From NCBI GenBank assembly GCA_026415015.1, contig JAOAHW010000106.1, positions 1-19,102 of the forward strand: 19,102 bases of DNA, read 5' to 3'. Of this stretch, positions 1-8,330 are shown in pieces. The translations under genes and the position numbers were made by a program. A model generated the notes under the pieces. The model saw only the letters and a program-made list of their open reading frames with translations, had not been told where the DNA came from and searched no databases. Position 1 is the first letter of the stretch; every line of letters begins with the position of its first letter. Source of the stretch: Syntrophorhabdaceae bacterium (GTDB lineage: Bacteria; Desulfobacterota; Syntrophorhabdia; Syntrophorhabdales; Syntrophorhabdaceae).

Positions 1-53
1 ACAGCACGATTATTCTTAAGAACCCGTTACGAAAATAAAGAATAAGGTGCATC

Positions 54-911
54 ATGGGAAAAAAGATGAAAAAAGGTATCATGGATGACAAAGATTTTTG
101 TCTTTCAGTCATTGAAAATGCTTTTGATGGTATTGTAGTCCTTGAGGGTTCCAAGTGTATATATGCAAATAAGAGATTTTTTGAGATACTTGGTTATGAA
201 GAAGATGGCAATATCATAAATAAACCCTTGAAAGTCCTTGTATATCCAGAAGATAAAAACATTATAAAACAGTTTCTTAGAAAGAAAAGAGATGCCAGGG
301 CTAAACCCTCAACAGATGAGATAAGATTCAAACATCAAGACGGTTCAATAGTTAATACAGAGGTCACAACCACGAAAATACAGCACGAAGATGAAATACT
401 ATCAGTATTGAAAATAAGGGACTTGTCAAGTCAAAATAACAAGGATGGCTCCATAAGAGAGAGATTAGAGGACCTTGAGATTAAGTGCTATAGGTTAAAC
501 GAGATGAACAATTCTCTCAACGCCCTTATTAAACAAAAGGAAAACGAGAAAAAGGACTTTGAAGGCACAGTACTTACCAACATAAAAGAGCTTGTTATGC
601 CTTATTTAACTGAGCTCCAAAAAACAGGACTCAACCCGAGACAACAGGTATTTGTTGACATCATCCAGACAAATCTCAACAACATTATAACGCCTTTTGT
701 CCAGAGGATAACCTCCAAATATATGAATCTCACACCAACAGAGATAAAGATAGCTACATTCATTAAAGAAGGTAAGACTGCCAAGGCCATTGCAAAGATA
801 CTGAACGTATCAGAGAGCGCAGTAAACCTTCACAGGCAGCATGTAAGGGATAAACTCGGCCTGAGCAAGAAGAAGATAGGCCTGAGGACATACCTCTTAT
901 CCATGACCTAA
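54..911 (+). CDS. PAS domain / LuxR-type HTH transcriptional regulator
   Basis: Probably a one-component transcription regulator that senses a small ligand or redox cue through its PAS domain and binds DNA through a C-terminal helix-turn-helix. Residues about 15-125 read as a PAS fold (DGIVVLEG, YANKRFFEILGY, HQDGSIV). Residues about 134-170 are a charged coiled-coil linker. Residues about 224-284 form a LuxR/GerE HTH (LTPTEIKIATFIKEGKTAKAIA, then SESAVNLHRQHVRDKLG). There is no receiver or kinase domain. The start is ATG at 54 with AAGGTG at 44-49 as a modest ribosome site; in-frame ATGs at 66 and 81 are alternatives. It runs convergently into copA with only 18 bases between the stops. The target is unknown; the adjacent metal/peroxide operon is a possible but unproven target. 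Confidence 0.85.
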   Translation: MGKKMKKGIMDDKDFCLSVIENAFDGIVVLEGSKCIYANKRFFEILGYEEDGNIINKPLKVLVYPEDKNIIKQFLRKKRDARAKPSTDEIRFKHQDGSIVNTEVTTTKIQHEDEILSVLKIRDLSSQNNKDGSIRERLEDLEIKCYRLNEMNNSLNALIKQKENEKKDFEGTVLTNIKELVMPYLTELQKTGLNPRQQVFVDIIQTNLNNIITPFVQRITSKYMNLTPTEIKIATFIKEGKTAKAIAKILNVSESAVNLHRQHVRDKLGLSKKKIGLRTYLLSMT

Positions 912-929
912 AATATTTTTTAAAAACTC

Positions 930-3116
930 TTATCCTTTAAACATCTTAAGGCGAAGAGAATTGGATACAACAGATATAGAGCTTATCATCATGGCAATGG
1001 CACCGAACATGGGCTCCAGTCTTATTCCATATTTAGGATAGAGTAGACCTGCAGCTACTGGTATACATATGACATTATAGATAAAGGCCCAGAAGAGATT
1101 CTCTTTTATAATCCATAAGGTCTTTTTTGAAAGTCTTATAAGTGTGATAAGCCTTGATAATTGAGCCTTCATAAGCACTACATCAGCAGACTCTATGGCA
1201 ATATCTGTACCCTTACCCATAGCTACACCTACATCAGCAGTGGCAAGAGAAGGTGCATCATTAATACCATCACCTACCATTAGGGTTATACCTTTTTTTC
1301 TGTAATCTTCCACTATCTTTGCCTTTCCATCAGGCAGGACCCTATAAAAGAATCTATCTATACCAACCTTTTCACTTATTGCCCTTGCCCCCTCCATGCT
1401 ATCTCCTGTTATCATAACCGTTTCTATATTCATATCTTTTAGAGACCTCACTATATCCCCTGCCTCCTCCCTCAAGATGTCACTGAAGGTGATAATACCC
1501 ATTATAGAATCATCGCACCATACGAGGACAGGTGAGCCTCCCTTTTCTGCCTTTTTTATATATTGATTTTTTATATCCTCCTGAATAACACCCCCTGTCT
1601 CTTCAAAGAGCAGTGTATTACCAACAAAATATTGCCTTCCTTCAATCTTACCCTTTATGCCTTTGCCTACAATTGCCTGAAAATCTGTCACCTTTTGATC
1701 CTTTATGCCCAACTCCTCTGCCTTTTTCCTCAGTGCCTCAGAAAAGGGGTGCTCTGAGTACCTCTCAAGATTGTAGGCAATAGATAGGATATCCATCTCA
1801 TTATAATGGCCTATGGGCATTACATCCGAGATGTCAATAACACCTTTTGTGAGGGTCCCTGTCTTGTCGAAGAGGATATATTTTACTTTACTCAATAGCT
1901 CAAGGGCGCTGGCGTTTTTTATAAGTATCCCCTTTTTTGCACCTACACCTGTGGAGACCATAATAGCTGTAGGAGTCGCGAGCCCAAGGGCACAGGGACA
2001 TGCTATTATGAGGACAGAAACAGATGAGAGAAGGGCATTGGTAATCCTTGGCTCAGGCCCATATAAAATCCATAATACAGATGTGACAATAGCAAGGAGT
2101 ATAACAATAGGGACAAATATACTGGATACCTTATCACTGAGCCTCTGAACAGGGGGCTTTGTAAACTGTGCCTCCTCTACAAGACGTATAACCTTTGAAA
2201 GGACTGTGTCCTTTCCAACCCTTATGGTTTTTATTAATATTGAACCCCTTGTGTTTATTGTCCCTGCTATTACCTCATCATCTATATTTTTCAAAGATGG
2301 TAGACTCTCACCTGTTATCATTGATTCATCTACATATGTATTACCTTCTATAACCACACCATCAGCAGGCACCCTCTCCCCTGGTTTTATTAATACAACA
2401 TCGCCTACCTCTAAATTATCAGTTGATAAGATTATCTCTTTTCCATCCCTTATTACTGTGCATTCCCTTGGCGATAGTTCGTATAAGAGTTTGATAGCAG
2501 AATATGTCCTTGTCTTTGCCTTTGATTCAAAAAACCTACCTAAGAGTACTATGGTGATAATCATTGTGCTTGAATCAAAATACACACTGGGTTTAATCCC
2601 TGAAGATGTTAGGACATGGGGAAACAGTACAACAAACACGCTATAAAAAAAGGCAGAGGAAGTGCCTAAGGATATGAGGGTATTCATATCCACTGCAAGG
2701 TGTCTTAAGTTTAAAATAGCAGGCTTATGAAATCTCAGGCCAAAATAGAACTGAACAGGGAGGGTTAAAAGAAGCAATATGATGTTATTGTAAGGAAAGA
2801 CAGGCCACATAGAAAAAACCATCACAAGGACAGAAAAAAAAGACGACCAGATAAAATCTCTTTTTAAACCTGCCTCCTCTTTTTTTGCCCTGACTGTTAC
2901 ATCTCCCTCTATATCAACATCATAGCCTATGTCCCTGATAGCTGATATTACCCTTTTAAGTTCAAGGTCACTGCTTATTAAAACCTCAGCCTTTTTCAGG
3001 GGAAAGTTTACCCTTGCCTCTTTTATACCCTCTATCTTATTCAGCTCCCTCTCTATCCTTGCTGCACAGGCTGCACAACTCATACCTGTTATGGGAAGCT
3101 CTACCTTTTCTGGCAT
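930..3116 (-). CDS. copA: Copper-translocating P1B-type ATPase (CopA)
   Basis: An inner-membrane ATPase that expels Cu(I) from the cytoplasm. In order, it shows one N-terminal heavy-metal domain with GMSCAAC at residues 11-17, the actuator TGES at 268-271, the membrane metal site CPC at 373-375, the phosphorylation motif DKTGT with Asp417, the nucleotide-domain HP dipeptide near 456, and GDGINDAP at 615-622. The last helices carry the YN pair (about 680) and MxxSS (about 710) that mark Cu(I)-specific pumps. At about 728 residues it is full length for a one-HMA CopA. The open frame reaches a TTG at 3122, but ATG at 3116 is the natural start; no strong Shine-Dalgarno is visible, so coupling to the peroxiredoxin stop 21 bases upstream is likely. 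No CopZ or CueR/CsoR gene is adjacent. Confidence 0.95.
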   Translation of the reverse strand: MPEKVELPITGMSCAACAARIERELNKIEGIKEARVNFPLKKAEVLISSDLELKRVISAIRDIGYDVDIEGDVTVRAKKEEAGLKRDFIWSSFFSVLVMVFSMWPVFPYNNIILLLLTLPVQFYFGLRFHKPAILNLRHLAVDMNTLISLGTSSAFFYSVFVVLFPHVLTSSGIKPSVYFDSSTMIITIVLLGRFFESKAKTRTYSAIKLLYELSPRECTVIRDGKEIILSTDNLEVGDVVLIKPGERVPADGVVIEGNTYVDESMITGESLPSLKNIDDEVIAGTINTRGSILIKTIRVGKDTVLSKVIRLVEEAQFTKPPVQRLSDKVSSIFVPIVILLAIVTSVLWILYGPEPRITNALLSSVSVLIIACPCALGLATPTAIMVSTGVGAKKGILIKNASALELLSKVKYILFDKTGTLTKGVIDISDVMPIGHYNEMDILSIAYNLERYSEHPFSEALRKKAEELGIKDQKVTDFQAIVGKGIKGKIEGRQYFVGNTLLFEETGGVIQEDIKNQYIKKAEKGGSPVLVWCDDSIMGIITFSDILREEAGDIVRSLKDMNIETVMITGDSMEGARAISEKVGIDRFFYRVLPDGKAKIVEDYRKKGITLMVGDGINDAPSLATADVGVAMGKGTDIAIESADVVLMKAQLSRLITLIRLSKKTLWIIKENLFWAFIYNVICIPVAAGLLYPKYGIRLEPMFGAIAMMISSISVVSNSLRLKMFKG

Positions 3117-3137
3117 AGTCAATTCACAGGGATAGGA

Positions 3138-3584
3138 TCATAGATTTGCCAATACCTCTTCTATATCTGGCACCTCTGGAATGGGATATACCTTTATAAA
3201 TTTAACAAAACCATTCTCGTCAATAATAACATTTGCCCTCTCTGAAAAACCATCCTTGTGTCTGAAAAGGCCCAATCTCTGCGCCATTCCCCCATGGGGC
3301 CAGAAATCTGAAAGCAGCCTTGTCTTTGTAATCCCGATGGCATCTGCCCATGCCTTTTTACAATATACACTATCAATGCTCACACCTACTGCTACTGCAT
3401 TTGCAGACTCAAATCTCTCAAAATTTTTTTCAAGGGATAGCATCTGGTCCCTACAGATGGGGGTCCACGCAAGGGGATGAAATGAGAGGAGTATCTTTTT
3501 ACCTTTAAAATCCTTACTCTTGAATAACTGGTCTTTCTGGTCTTTTAATTCAAAATCACCTACATTATGACCAATCTCTACCAT
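3138..3584 (-). CDS. Peroxiredoxin, AhpE-like thioredoxin-fold peroxidase
   Basis: A cytoplasmic thiol peroxidase that reduces hydrogen peroxide or organic/lipid hydroperoxides. The 148-residue product shows the peroxiredoxin active site PxxxTxxC at residues 37-44 (HPLAWTPIC, peroxidatic Cys44). The later stretch LLSDFWPHG resembles the AhpE/1-Cys-like subgroup. A second cysteine, Cys75 (SVYCKK), could be the resolving thiol or a site for an external thiol donor. The open frame extends upstream to 3650, but ATG at 3584 is preceded by GGAGGTGG (3587-3594) and begins right at the conserved domain, so the extra 22 residues are rejected. It lies 21 bases before copA on the same strand, consistent with a joint oxidant/copper stress operon. 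The electron donor is not evident. Confidence 0.9.
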   Translation of the reverse strand: MVEIGHNVGDFELKDQKDQLFKSKDFKGKKILLSFHPLAWTPICRDQMLSLEKNFERFESANAVAVGVSIDSVYCKKAWADAIGITKTRLLSDFWPHGGMAQRLGLFRHKDGFSERANVIIDENGFVKFIKVYPIPEVPDIEEVLANL

Positions 3585-3754
3585 AATCCACCTCCATTTT
3601 ATTTTAATATAATTGTTTTTAAATTTAATCATTACAGATTTATATAGCAAGCAAGAAAAATATTTTTATTTAAAAAATTACAGGTGTAACCTCCAAAAAA
3701 GATTTTATGTGCCATACTTTATAAAAAATATAGATTCATCGAAAGGAGGCCACC

Positions 3755-4015
3755 ATGTTTTTTATGAATATCTGCACTTGGGCACCGGAAGATGAAAAAG
3801 AAGTGAAAAAAAGAAGGGCTAACTGGAAATGGCCTGAAAACGTCAAGGTTATATGCGAGTTTATTGACCTTCAAGGTTGCAGGGTAATAAATGTGATAGA
3901 TACAGATGAAAAAGGCCTTATACAGAGCAGGTCAGCCTGGATAGACATAATGATGTTCGAGACTTTCCCTGTATACCCATTTGGTGAGAGCAAGCACCTT
4001 CTGAAAAACAGATAA
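3755..4015 (+). CDS. Small DUF3303-like protein
   Basis: An 86-residue protein resembling the uncharacterised DUF3303 family: an N-terminal strand ending in TWxPE, a KRRANWKWPENVKVI segment, and a C-terminal half ending FETFPVYPF. No catalytic residues are recognised and no function is assigned. The fold looks like a compact ferredoxin-like alpha/beta domain, which is inference. ATG at 3755 is preceded by a strong AAAGGAGG at 3742-3749; a second ATG four codons in is less well placed. It stands alone, divergent from peroxiredoxin across a very AT-rich 170-base gap and convergent with the rubredoxin fusion. The family assignment comes from sequence resemblance only. Confidence 0.7.
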   Translation: MFFMNICTWAPEDEKEVKKRRANWKWPENVKVICEFIDLQGCRVINVIDTDEKGLIQSRSAWIDIMMFETFPVYPFGESKHLLKNR

Positions 4016-4080
4016 CCATGGTGTTTTAAAGGCAAGGGTCTCGAAGGTATGCCCCGAGGGTTAAAGAGCCTATAAAATTT

Positions 4081-4782
4081 TTATTCTTCTTTCTCAAACT
4101 CAGCCTTCGGGGCACCACAGATAGGACATGACCAGGTCTCAGGAAGCTCCTCAAAGGGTGTGCCAGGTTTTATACCATTATCTGGGTCGCCTGTGACAGG
4201 GTCATAGACATATCCACATACCTTACATTTGTATTTTTCAGAAACAGTAGATTCTTTTACAGGTTCCTTGGGTGTCTCTTCCTTTACATAGGTAGGAGCT
4301 GTCTTTGGGGATTTACCACCTTTTACCTCGTGATAGTATGCATAGGTCATAGGCTCTTCATCACTTAATATATCTGCCTCTATAACCTTTCCAATGAATA
4401 CTGTATGGGTCCCCACATCAGAGCTACTTAAAACCTCACACTCCAGGTAACTAATGGTATTCTCGAGGACTATTGGTGCACCTGTGATTCCCAATCTATA
4501 CTTTGTCTCGCCAAACTTATCTATCTCCCTGCCTGATTTAAAACCAAATCTCCCTATAAGGTTCATAGACGCTGATTTCCCAAGTACAGAGACCGTGAAG
4601 ACCTTACTTTCCATTATATAGTCATGGGTCATGTTCTGTTTATTTATGCTTATAGCCACTGTTGGTGGTTCTGAAGTAATTTGAAAAACTGTATTTGCAA
4701 TCTGTCCGTTTATCTTATCACCTAATTTTGAACTTATTATATAGACCCCATAACATATCTTTTGTATTGCCTTTTTATTCAT
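4081..4782 (-). CDS. Flavin reductase-rubredoxin fusion (Hrb-like high-molecular-weight rubredoxin)
   Basis: A 233-residue two-domain electron carrier. Residues about 1-150 are a flavin-reductase-like FMN-binding domain (YGVYIISSKLGDKINGQ, TSEPPTVAIS). A Pro/Lys/Glu-rich linker covers about 155-182. The C-terminal rubredoxin has Cys186/Cys189 (CKVCG) and Cys219/Cys222 (CPICG), the four ligands of one iron. This architecture matches the NAD(P)H:rubredoxin-type Hrb of acetogens, which feeds electrons to flavodiiron O2/NO reductases; no such reductase gene lies in this window. The start is ATG at 4782 with GGAGGT at 4788-4793; the open frame goes 33 codons further up but that part lies inside the protease gene in another frame. 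It overlaps the end of the Lon-like gene by 8 bases, so translational coupling is likely. Confidence 0.9.
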   Translation of the reverse strand: MNKKAIQKICYGVYIISSKLGDKINGQIANTVFQITSEPPTVAISINKQNMTHDYIMESKVFTVSVLGKSASMNLIGRFGFKSGREIDKFGETKYRLGITGAPIVLENTISYLECEVLSSSDVGTHTVFIGKVIEADILSDEEPMTYAYYHEVKGGKSPKTAPTYVKEETPKEPVKESTVSEKYKCKVCGYVYDPVTGDPDNGIKPGTPFEELPETWSCPICGAPKAEFEKEE

Positions 4783-7240
4783 TGTATACCTCCATATTAC
4801 ATTTTTTTTCGCAATCTCTGCTGTCTCCTCTTTCTTGTTCCTTATCGTCTTTTTCATCCTTTTTCTTCTCCAGAGACTCATATATCTCTGTTAATCTCTT
4901 TGTTACGAGATAATTTATGGTACCTTCTGGATACTGGCCCTCTTCATTCAGTTCGCCTGCCTTAAGACCTGTAAGGATCTCTAATCCCTCCTCCATTTTA
5001 TCTATAGCATATATATGAAACATGCCCTCTTTTACAGCCTCAACCACGTCCTTTCTCAAGTTAAGGTGTTTTATATTTCTCTTTGGTATTATAACCCCAT
5101 GCTCACCGTTTAATCCCCTTAATCTGCACAGGTCAAAAAAGCCCTCTATCTTCTGGTTCACTCCCCCTATGGGCTGTACCTCGCCATCCTGGTCCATAGA
5201 ACCTGTAACAGCGAGACTCTGTTTCAAAGGGACACCAGAGATGCTACTTAAAAGTGCATATAATTCAGCACATGTAGCGCTATCTCCCTCTATCATCTCA
5301 TAGAGTTGTTCAAAGGTAATGGATGCAGAAAGGCTTATAGGTTTTTTTACTGCATATTTACTGCCAAGGTAACTCGAGATAATAAATATGGCCTTTTCAT
5401 GGATCTTGCCGCTCATCTTTGTCTCACGTTCTATATTTACAATGCCAGCCCTCCCTGTATATGTCTTGGCAGTAATCCTCGAGGGCTTTCCAAAGCTGTA
5501 ATCACCCATATCAAGGACAGCAAGGCCATTAACCTGACCTACCTTAACCCCTTCTGTATTTACAATAAGGGTGTCCTCAAACATCATCTCCCTTATATGG
5601 CCCTCTATCATATTTACCCTGTATATCTTTTCATCTATTGCCTTTTCTATGTGCTCTGCCTTGACAATGGTGCTACCTTCTTTGGATGCCCAATAATGGG
5701 ACTCCCTTATAAGGTCTGCTATCTCACTGAATTTCATAGATAGCTTTTCCTGGTGGTCTGCAAGCCTTGACCCGAACTCTACGATCTTTGCCACTGATGT
5801 CCTGTCAAATGGCAAAAGACCCTCATTTTTCTGGCACAGGGACACAAAGCCTGCATATTTTTCCATGTTTACCTGATTTCTTTCCATTCTATTATCAAAA
5901 TCAGCCTTGACCTTAAAGAGTTCCCTTGAGTCTTCATCAAAGGCCCTTAGCAAATAGTAGATGTAAGGACTACCAACAATAATAACCTTTATATCAAGGG
6001 GGATTGACTCGGGCTTCAGGGCTGAGGTGCTAAAGAGCCTGTATTGTTCAAGGACATCCTCTATCCTTATCTCCTTATTTTTCAATGCCCTTTTTAAGGC
6101 ATCATAGGAGAAGGGGTTTTTCAGGAGGTCTAATACCTCAAGGATCAGGTAACCCCCATTTGCCCTGTGTAGGGCACCTGCCTTAATCATGGTAAAATCA
6201 GTGGTTGCCATACCGTATGTAACCTTATATTCAACCCTCCCGAAAAGATTAAGATATGTAGGATTAGTCTCGAATATAACAGGCGCGCCCTTATTCTCTT
6301 CATTATTCACAATAACATTCACAGAATATTTGATAAAAGACGGCTCCTGTTTTGGAAGCTTCAGAAAAGGCAGTGGTGATGGCTGTTCTTCTACTGTTTT
6401 AAACTCATCTATATGAGACAAAACCTCATTTTTCACATCATTGAGATAATTAACAATCTTTTCATTCCCTTCATATCTTGCCTTCATGGCCTCAATAACA
6501 GGCTCTATAATCTCAAGGGCAATCATGCGCTCGAGTTTTACAAGCATATCCCGGACAAGCTTTTCAGAATCCCTCAATACCCTTACTATGTCATTCAGCC
6601 TATCATGAAACCTCCTGCCTGTCTCCTCCATTTTCTTTTTGGTCTTTTCATCAAGGCTATCAAACTCCTCTTTTGTAAGTAGCTCTCCATTCTCCTTAAC
6701 AGGTAGTATGAGTATGCCTGTGGGCGCCTTTCGTACAGTGAAATTCTCCTTTTTTACCTCCTCGTCGAGCCTTGAGAGATATTCATTTTGTTTCTGCTGA
6801 AATTCCTCGATGATCTTGTTTCTCTGTGTATCATATTCCTTTGATTCAAATGCCTTTGGTATCTCTATCCTCAAGAATTTTACCAGTTCTTCCATGTCTT
6901 TTTGGAAGACAATGCCTTTTCCTGGTTCTGTGGAGATGGCAATGGGGCTATCAGGGTCTTTGAAGTTATAGACATAGCACCAATCACATGGCACAGGCTC
7001 TGACAGGGCCTTATTTTTTAGAAGTGTTGTTATCGTTGAAACCTTGCCTGTCCCGCTCTCCCCAAGGGCAAATATATTAAAACCCATGCTCTTTATACCC
7101 AAGCCAAAATCCAGTGCCTTTAAGGCCCTTTCCTGGCCTATGGTTCCTTGGAATTCTCCTAAATCCTCTGTAGTATTGAATGAAAAGATCTCCGGGTCAC
7201 ATCTTTTAAAGAGTGATTCAGGGCCTAATTTTGTAGCCAT
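4775..7240 (-). CDS. Lon-related ATP-dependent serine protease (AAA plus Lon_C)
   Basis: A cytoplasmic ATP-driven protease of the Lon-related type that lacks the classical N-terminal Lon substrate domain. Walker A is GESGTGK at residues 60-66. A helical insertion covers about 115-285. The segment HRANGGYLILE near 358-368 is the probable Walker B/sensor region. The C-terminal protease domain (about 555-760) holds the Lon Ser/Lys dyad: Ser654 in GDSA and Lys697 in PIGGVNQKIEGF. The last 30 residues form a very charged Lys/Glu/Asp tail with Cys810 and Cys814. The product is about 821 residues, full length for the family. ATG at 7240 has GGAGGT (7245-7250) upstream; the open frame begins at 7270 without such a site. 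It lies 44 bases after the dehydrogenase gene and overlaps the rubredoxin fusion. Substrates are unknown. Confidence 0.9.
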   Translation of the reverse strand: MATKLGPESLFKRCDPEIFSFNTTEDLGEFQGTIGQERALKALDFGLGIKSMGFNIFALGESGTGKVSTITTLLKNKALSEPVPCDWCYVYNFKDPDSPIAISTEPGKGIVFQKDMEELVKFLRIEIPKAFESKEYDTQRNKIIEEFQQKQNEYLSRLDEEVKKENFTVRKAPTGILILPVKENGELLTKEEFDSLDEKTKKKMEETGRRFHDRLNDIVRVLRDSEKLVRDMLVKLERMIALEIIEPVIEAMKARYEGNEKIVNYLNDVKNEVLSHIDEFKTVEEQPSPLPFLKLPKQEPSFIKYSVNVIVNNEENKGAPVIFETNPTYLNLFGRVEYKVTYGMATTDFTMIKAGALHRANGGYLILEVLDLLKNPFSYDALKRALKNKEIRIEDVLEQYRLFSTSALKPESIPLDIKVIIVGSPYIYYLLRAFDEDSRELFKVKADFDNRMERNQVNMEKYAGFVSLCQKNEGLLPFDRTSVAKIVEFGSRLADHQEKLSMKFSEIADLIRESHYWASKEGSTIVKAEHIEKAIDEKIYRVNMIEGHIREMMFEDTLIVNTEGVKVGQVNGLAVLDMGDYSFGKPSRITAKTYTGRAGIVNIERETKMSGKIHEKAIFIISSYLGSKYAVKKPISLSASITFEQLYEMIEGDSATCAELYALLSSISGVPLKQSLAVTGSMDQDGEVQPIGGVNQKIEGFFDLCRLRGLNGEHGVIIPKRNIKHLNLRKDVVEAVKEGMFHIYAIDKMEEGLEILTGLKAGELNEEGQYPEGTINYLVTKRLTEIYESLEKKKDEKDDKEQERGDSRDCEKKCNMEVYNE

Positions 7241-7284
7241 CTCTACCTCCTGCTTTTTTGATGCAATCAAATACTATTTTTACC

Positions 7285-8040
7285 CTATCTCATCCAGCTC
7301 CCGCCTGTTACGCATATAGTCTGGCCTGTTATATATTCCCCTTCATCCGAGGCAAGAAAGAGGGCTGTATTTGCAATATCCTGAGGCACTCCCTTTCTCG
7401 GATAAGGTATCTCATCAAACATCCTCTGTATCTCCTCTTCAGGATAGAGGTTTGGTATGAATTCATTATAGATAAAGCTTGGTGCTATTGTATTTGCTGT
7501 TATTCTATAGGGTGCAGCCTCCATAGCAAGACACCTTGTAAATGCCATAACCCCTGCCTTTGCTGCGGCATAGTGGGCATGACCTGCTGCAAGACCCCTG
7601 AAGCCTGCCACAGATGTAATGCTTATTATTCGACCATATTGTTGTTTCATCATTATAGGCAAGACCTCACGACAGAAATAAAAGACACTTCTTAAAGATA
7701 CTGCCATAACAATATCCCAGCTTTCATCTGTCATATCAATAATATGAGATGGCCGATTTGTGCCTGCATTGTTGAAAAGAATATCTATCCTTCCAAACAC
7801 ATCTAATGTCTTTTTTACTGCATGTTTTATCTCGTCAAGATTCACTACATCACACTTAAGCCCTATGGCCTCAAAGCCAAATTCTTTTTTTATCTCATCG
7901 GCAGTCTGCAAACATCTTGCTTCATGGGCATCAGTAATCACAACTGATGCGCCTTCACGGGCAAAGGTCCTTGCTGTTGCCTTACCAATGCCTGCCCCTG
8001 CCGCTGCTGTTAAAATTACCACTTTGTTTTTAAGTCTCAT
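7285..8040 (-). CDS. Short-chain dehydrogenase/reductase (SDR), FabG-like
   Basis: A 251-residue classical SDR that would oxidise or reduce a hydroxyl/keto substrate with a nicotinamide cofactor. It has an N-terminal cofactor loop at 11-19 ending GAGIG (TAAAGAGIG), NNAG at 90-93, and the catalytic Ser143, Tyr157 and Lys161 (YAAAK). Asp37 at the end of the second strand favours NAD(H) over NADP(H). The first glycine of the usual TGxxxGIG loop is replaced by alanine in a one-residue-longer loop. The substrate cannot be read from sequence; 3-oxoacyl-ACP/CoA reductase-like and hydroxyacid or alcohol dehydrogenases are all possible. The ATG at 8040 has no clear Shine-Dalgarno. It is first in a minus-strand run with the Lon-like protease and rubredoxin fusion, divergent from iorA. 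Confidence 0.88.
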   Translation of the reverse strand: MRLKNKVVILTAAAGAGIGKATARTFAREGASVVITDAHEARCLQTADEIKKEFGFEAIGLKCDVVNLDEIKHAVKKTLDVFGRIDILFNNAGTNRPSHIIDMTDESWDIVMAVSLRSVFYFCREVLPIMMKQQYGRIISITSVAGFRGLAAGHAHYAAAKAGVMAFTRCLAMEAAPYRITANTIAPSFIYNEFIPNLYPEEEIQRMFDEIPYPRKGVPQDIANTALFLASDEGEYITGQTICVTGGSWMR

Positions 8041-8182
8041 AATGTTAAATTTAGAGAAATCAATAATTCATATGGAATTACCCATAGGTTAGAGACCTTC
8101 TGGCCTCAAGTGTTAATATATTACAGAATGTCTATACATGACTCAAGAATAAAACACATGAAAACATATCTTCTAAAAAATC

Positions 8183-8210
8183 TTGACAAAACAATTTGAT
8201 TCTGTAGAAA
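8183..8210 (+). promoter_or_regulatory. Candidate sigma70-type promoter for iorAB
   Basis: TTGACA at 8183-8188 is a perfect -35 consensus. TAGAAA at 8205-8210, after a 16-base spacer, is a four-of-six -10 match. It points at iorA and would leave an untranslated leader of roughly 110 bases. The 290-base divergent gap is AT-rich and holds no gene that I can support. The promoter of the dehydrogenase on the other strand was not identified with confidence. Confidence 0.45.
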
Positions 8211-8272
8211 ATACATAAGTGAATTTGTTAACAAGCAAAAGAAGAAAACATAAAAAAACACATAACCATATA

Positions 8273-8283
8273 AAGGAGGTGAG
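8273..8283 (+). promoter_or_regulatory. Orphan Shine-Dalgarno sequence in the iorA leader
   Basis: AAAGGAGGTGA is a near-perfect anti-16S match. No ATG, GTG or TTG with a usable frame follows at normal spacing. The only start inside it, GTG at 8279, reads three codons to TAA. The frame of iorA is closed by TGA at 8280-8282, so it is not an upstream extension of iorA. The true iorA start at 8331 has its own GGGGGAA site at 8322-8328. It may be the start site of a lost leader peptide, a ribosome standby site, or coincidence. Confidence 0.5.
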
Positions 8284-8330
8284 GATTTAATAAATTTAAA
8301 AATACAGGCATAAAGCCAGATGGGGGAAAC

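Noticed and set aside
1813..2646. Long plus-strand open frames antisense to copA
   Set aside because: They lie entirely opposite a motif-complete ATPase and their translations show no domain or ribosome site.
4016..4080. Possible bidirectional terminator between the DUF3303-like gene and the rubredoxin fusion
   Set aside because: Only short broken pairings (AGGC/GCCT and CTCG/CGAG) are visible, with mismatched interior and no solid T tract.
8085..8112. Imperfect palindrome CTTCTGGCCTCAAG upstream of the dehydrogenase as an operator
   Set aside because: Only 10 of 14 positions are symmetric and there is no second copy or matching promoter nearby.
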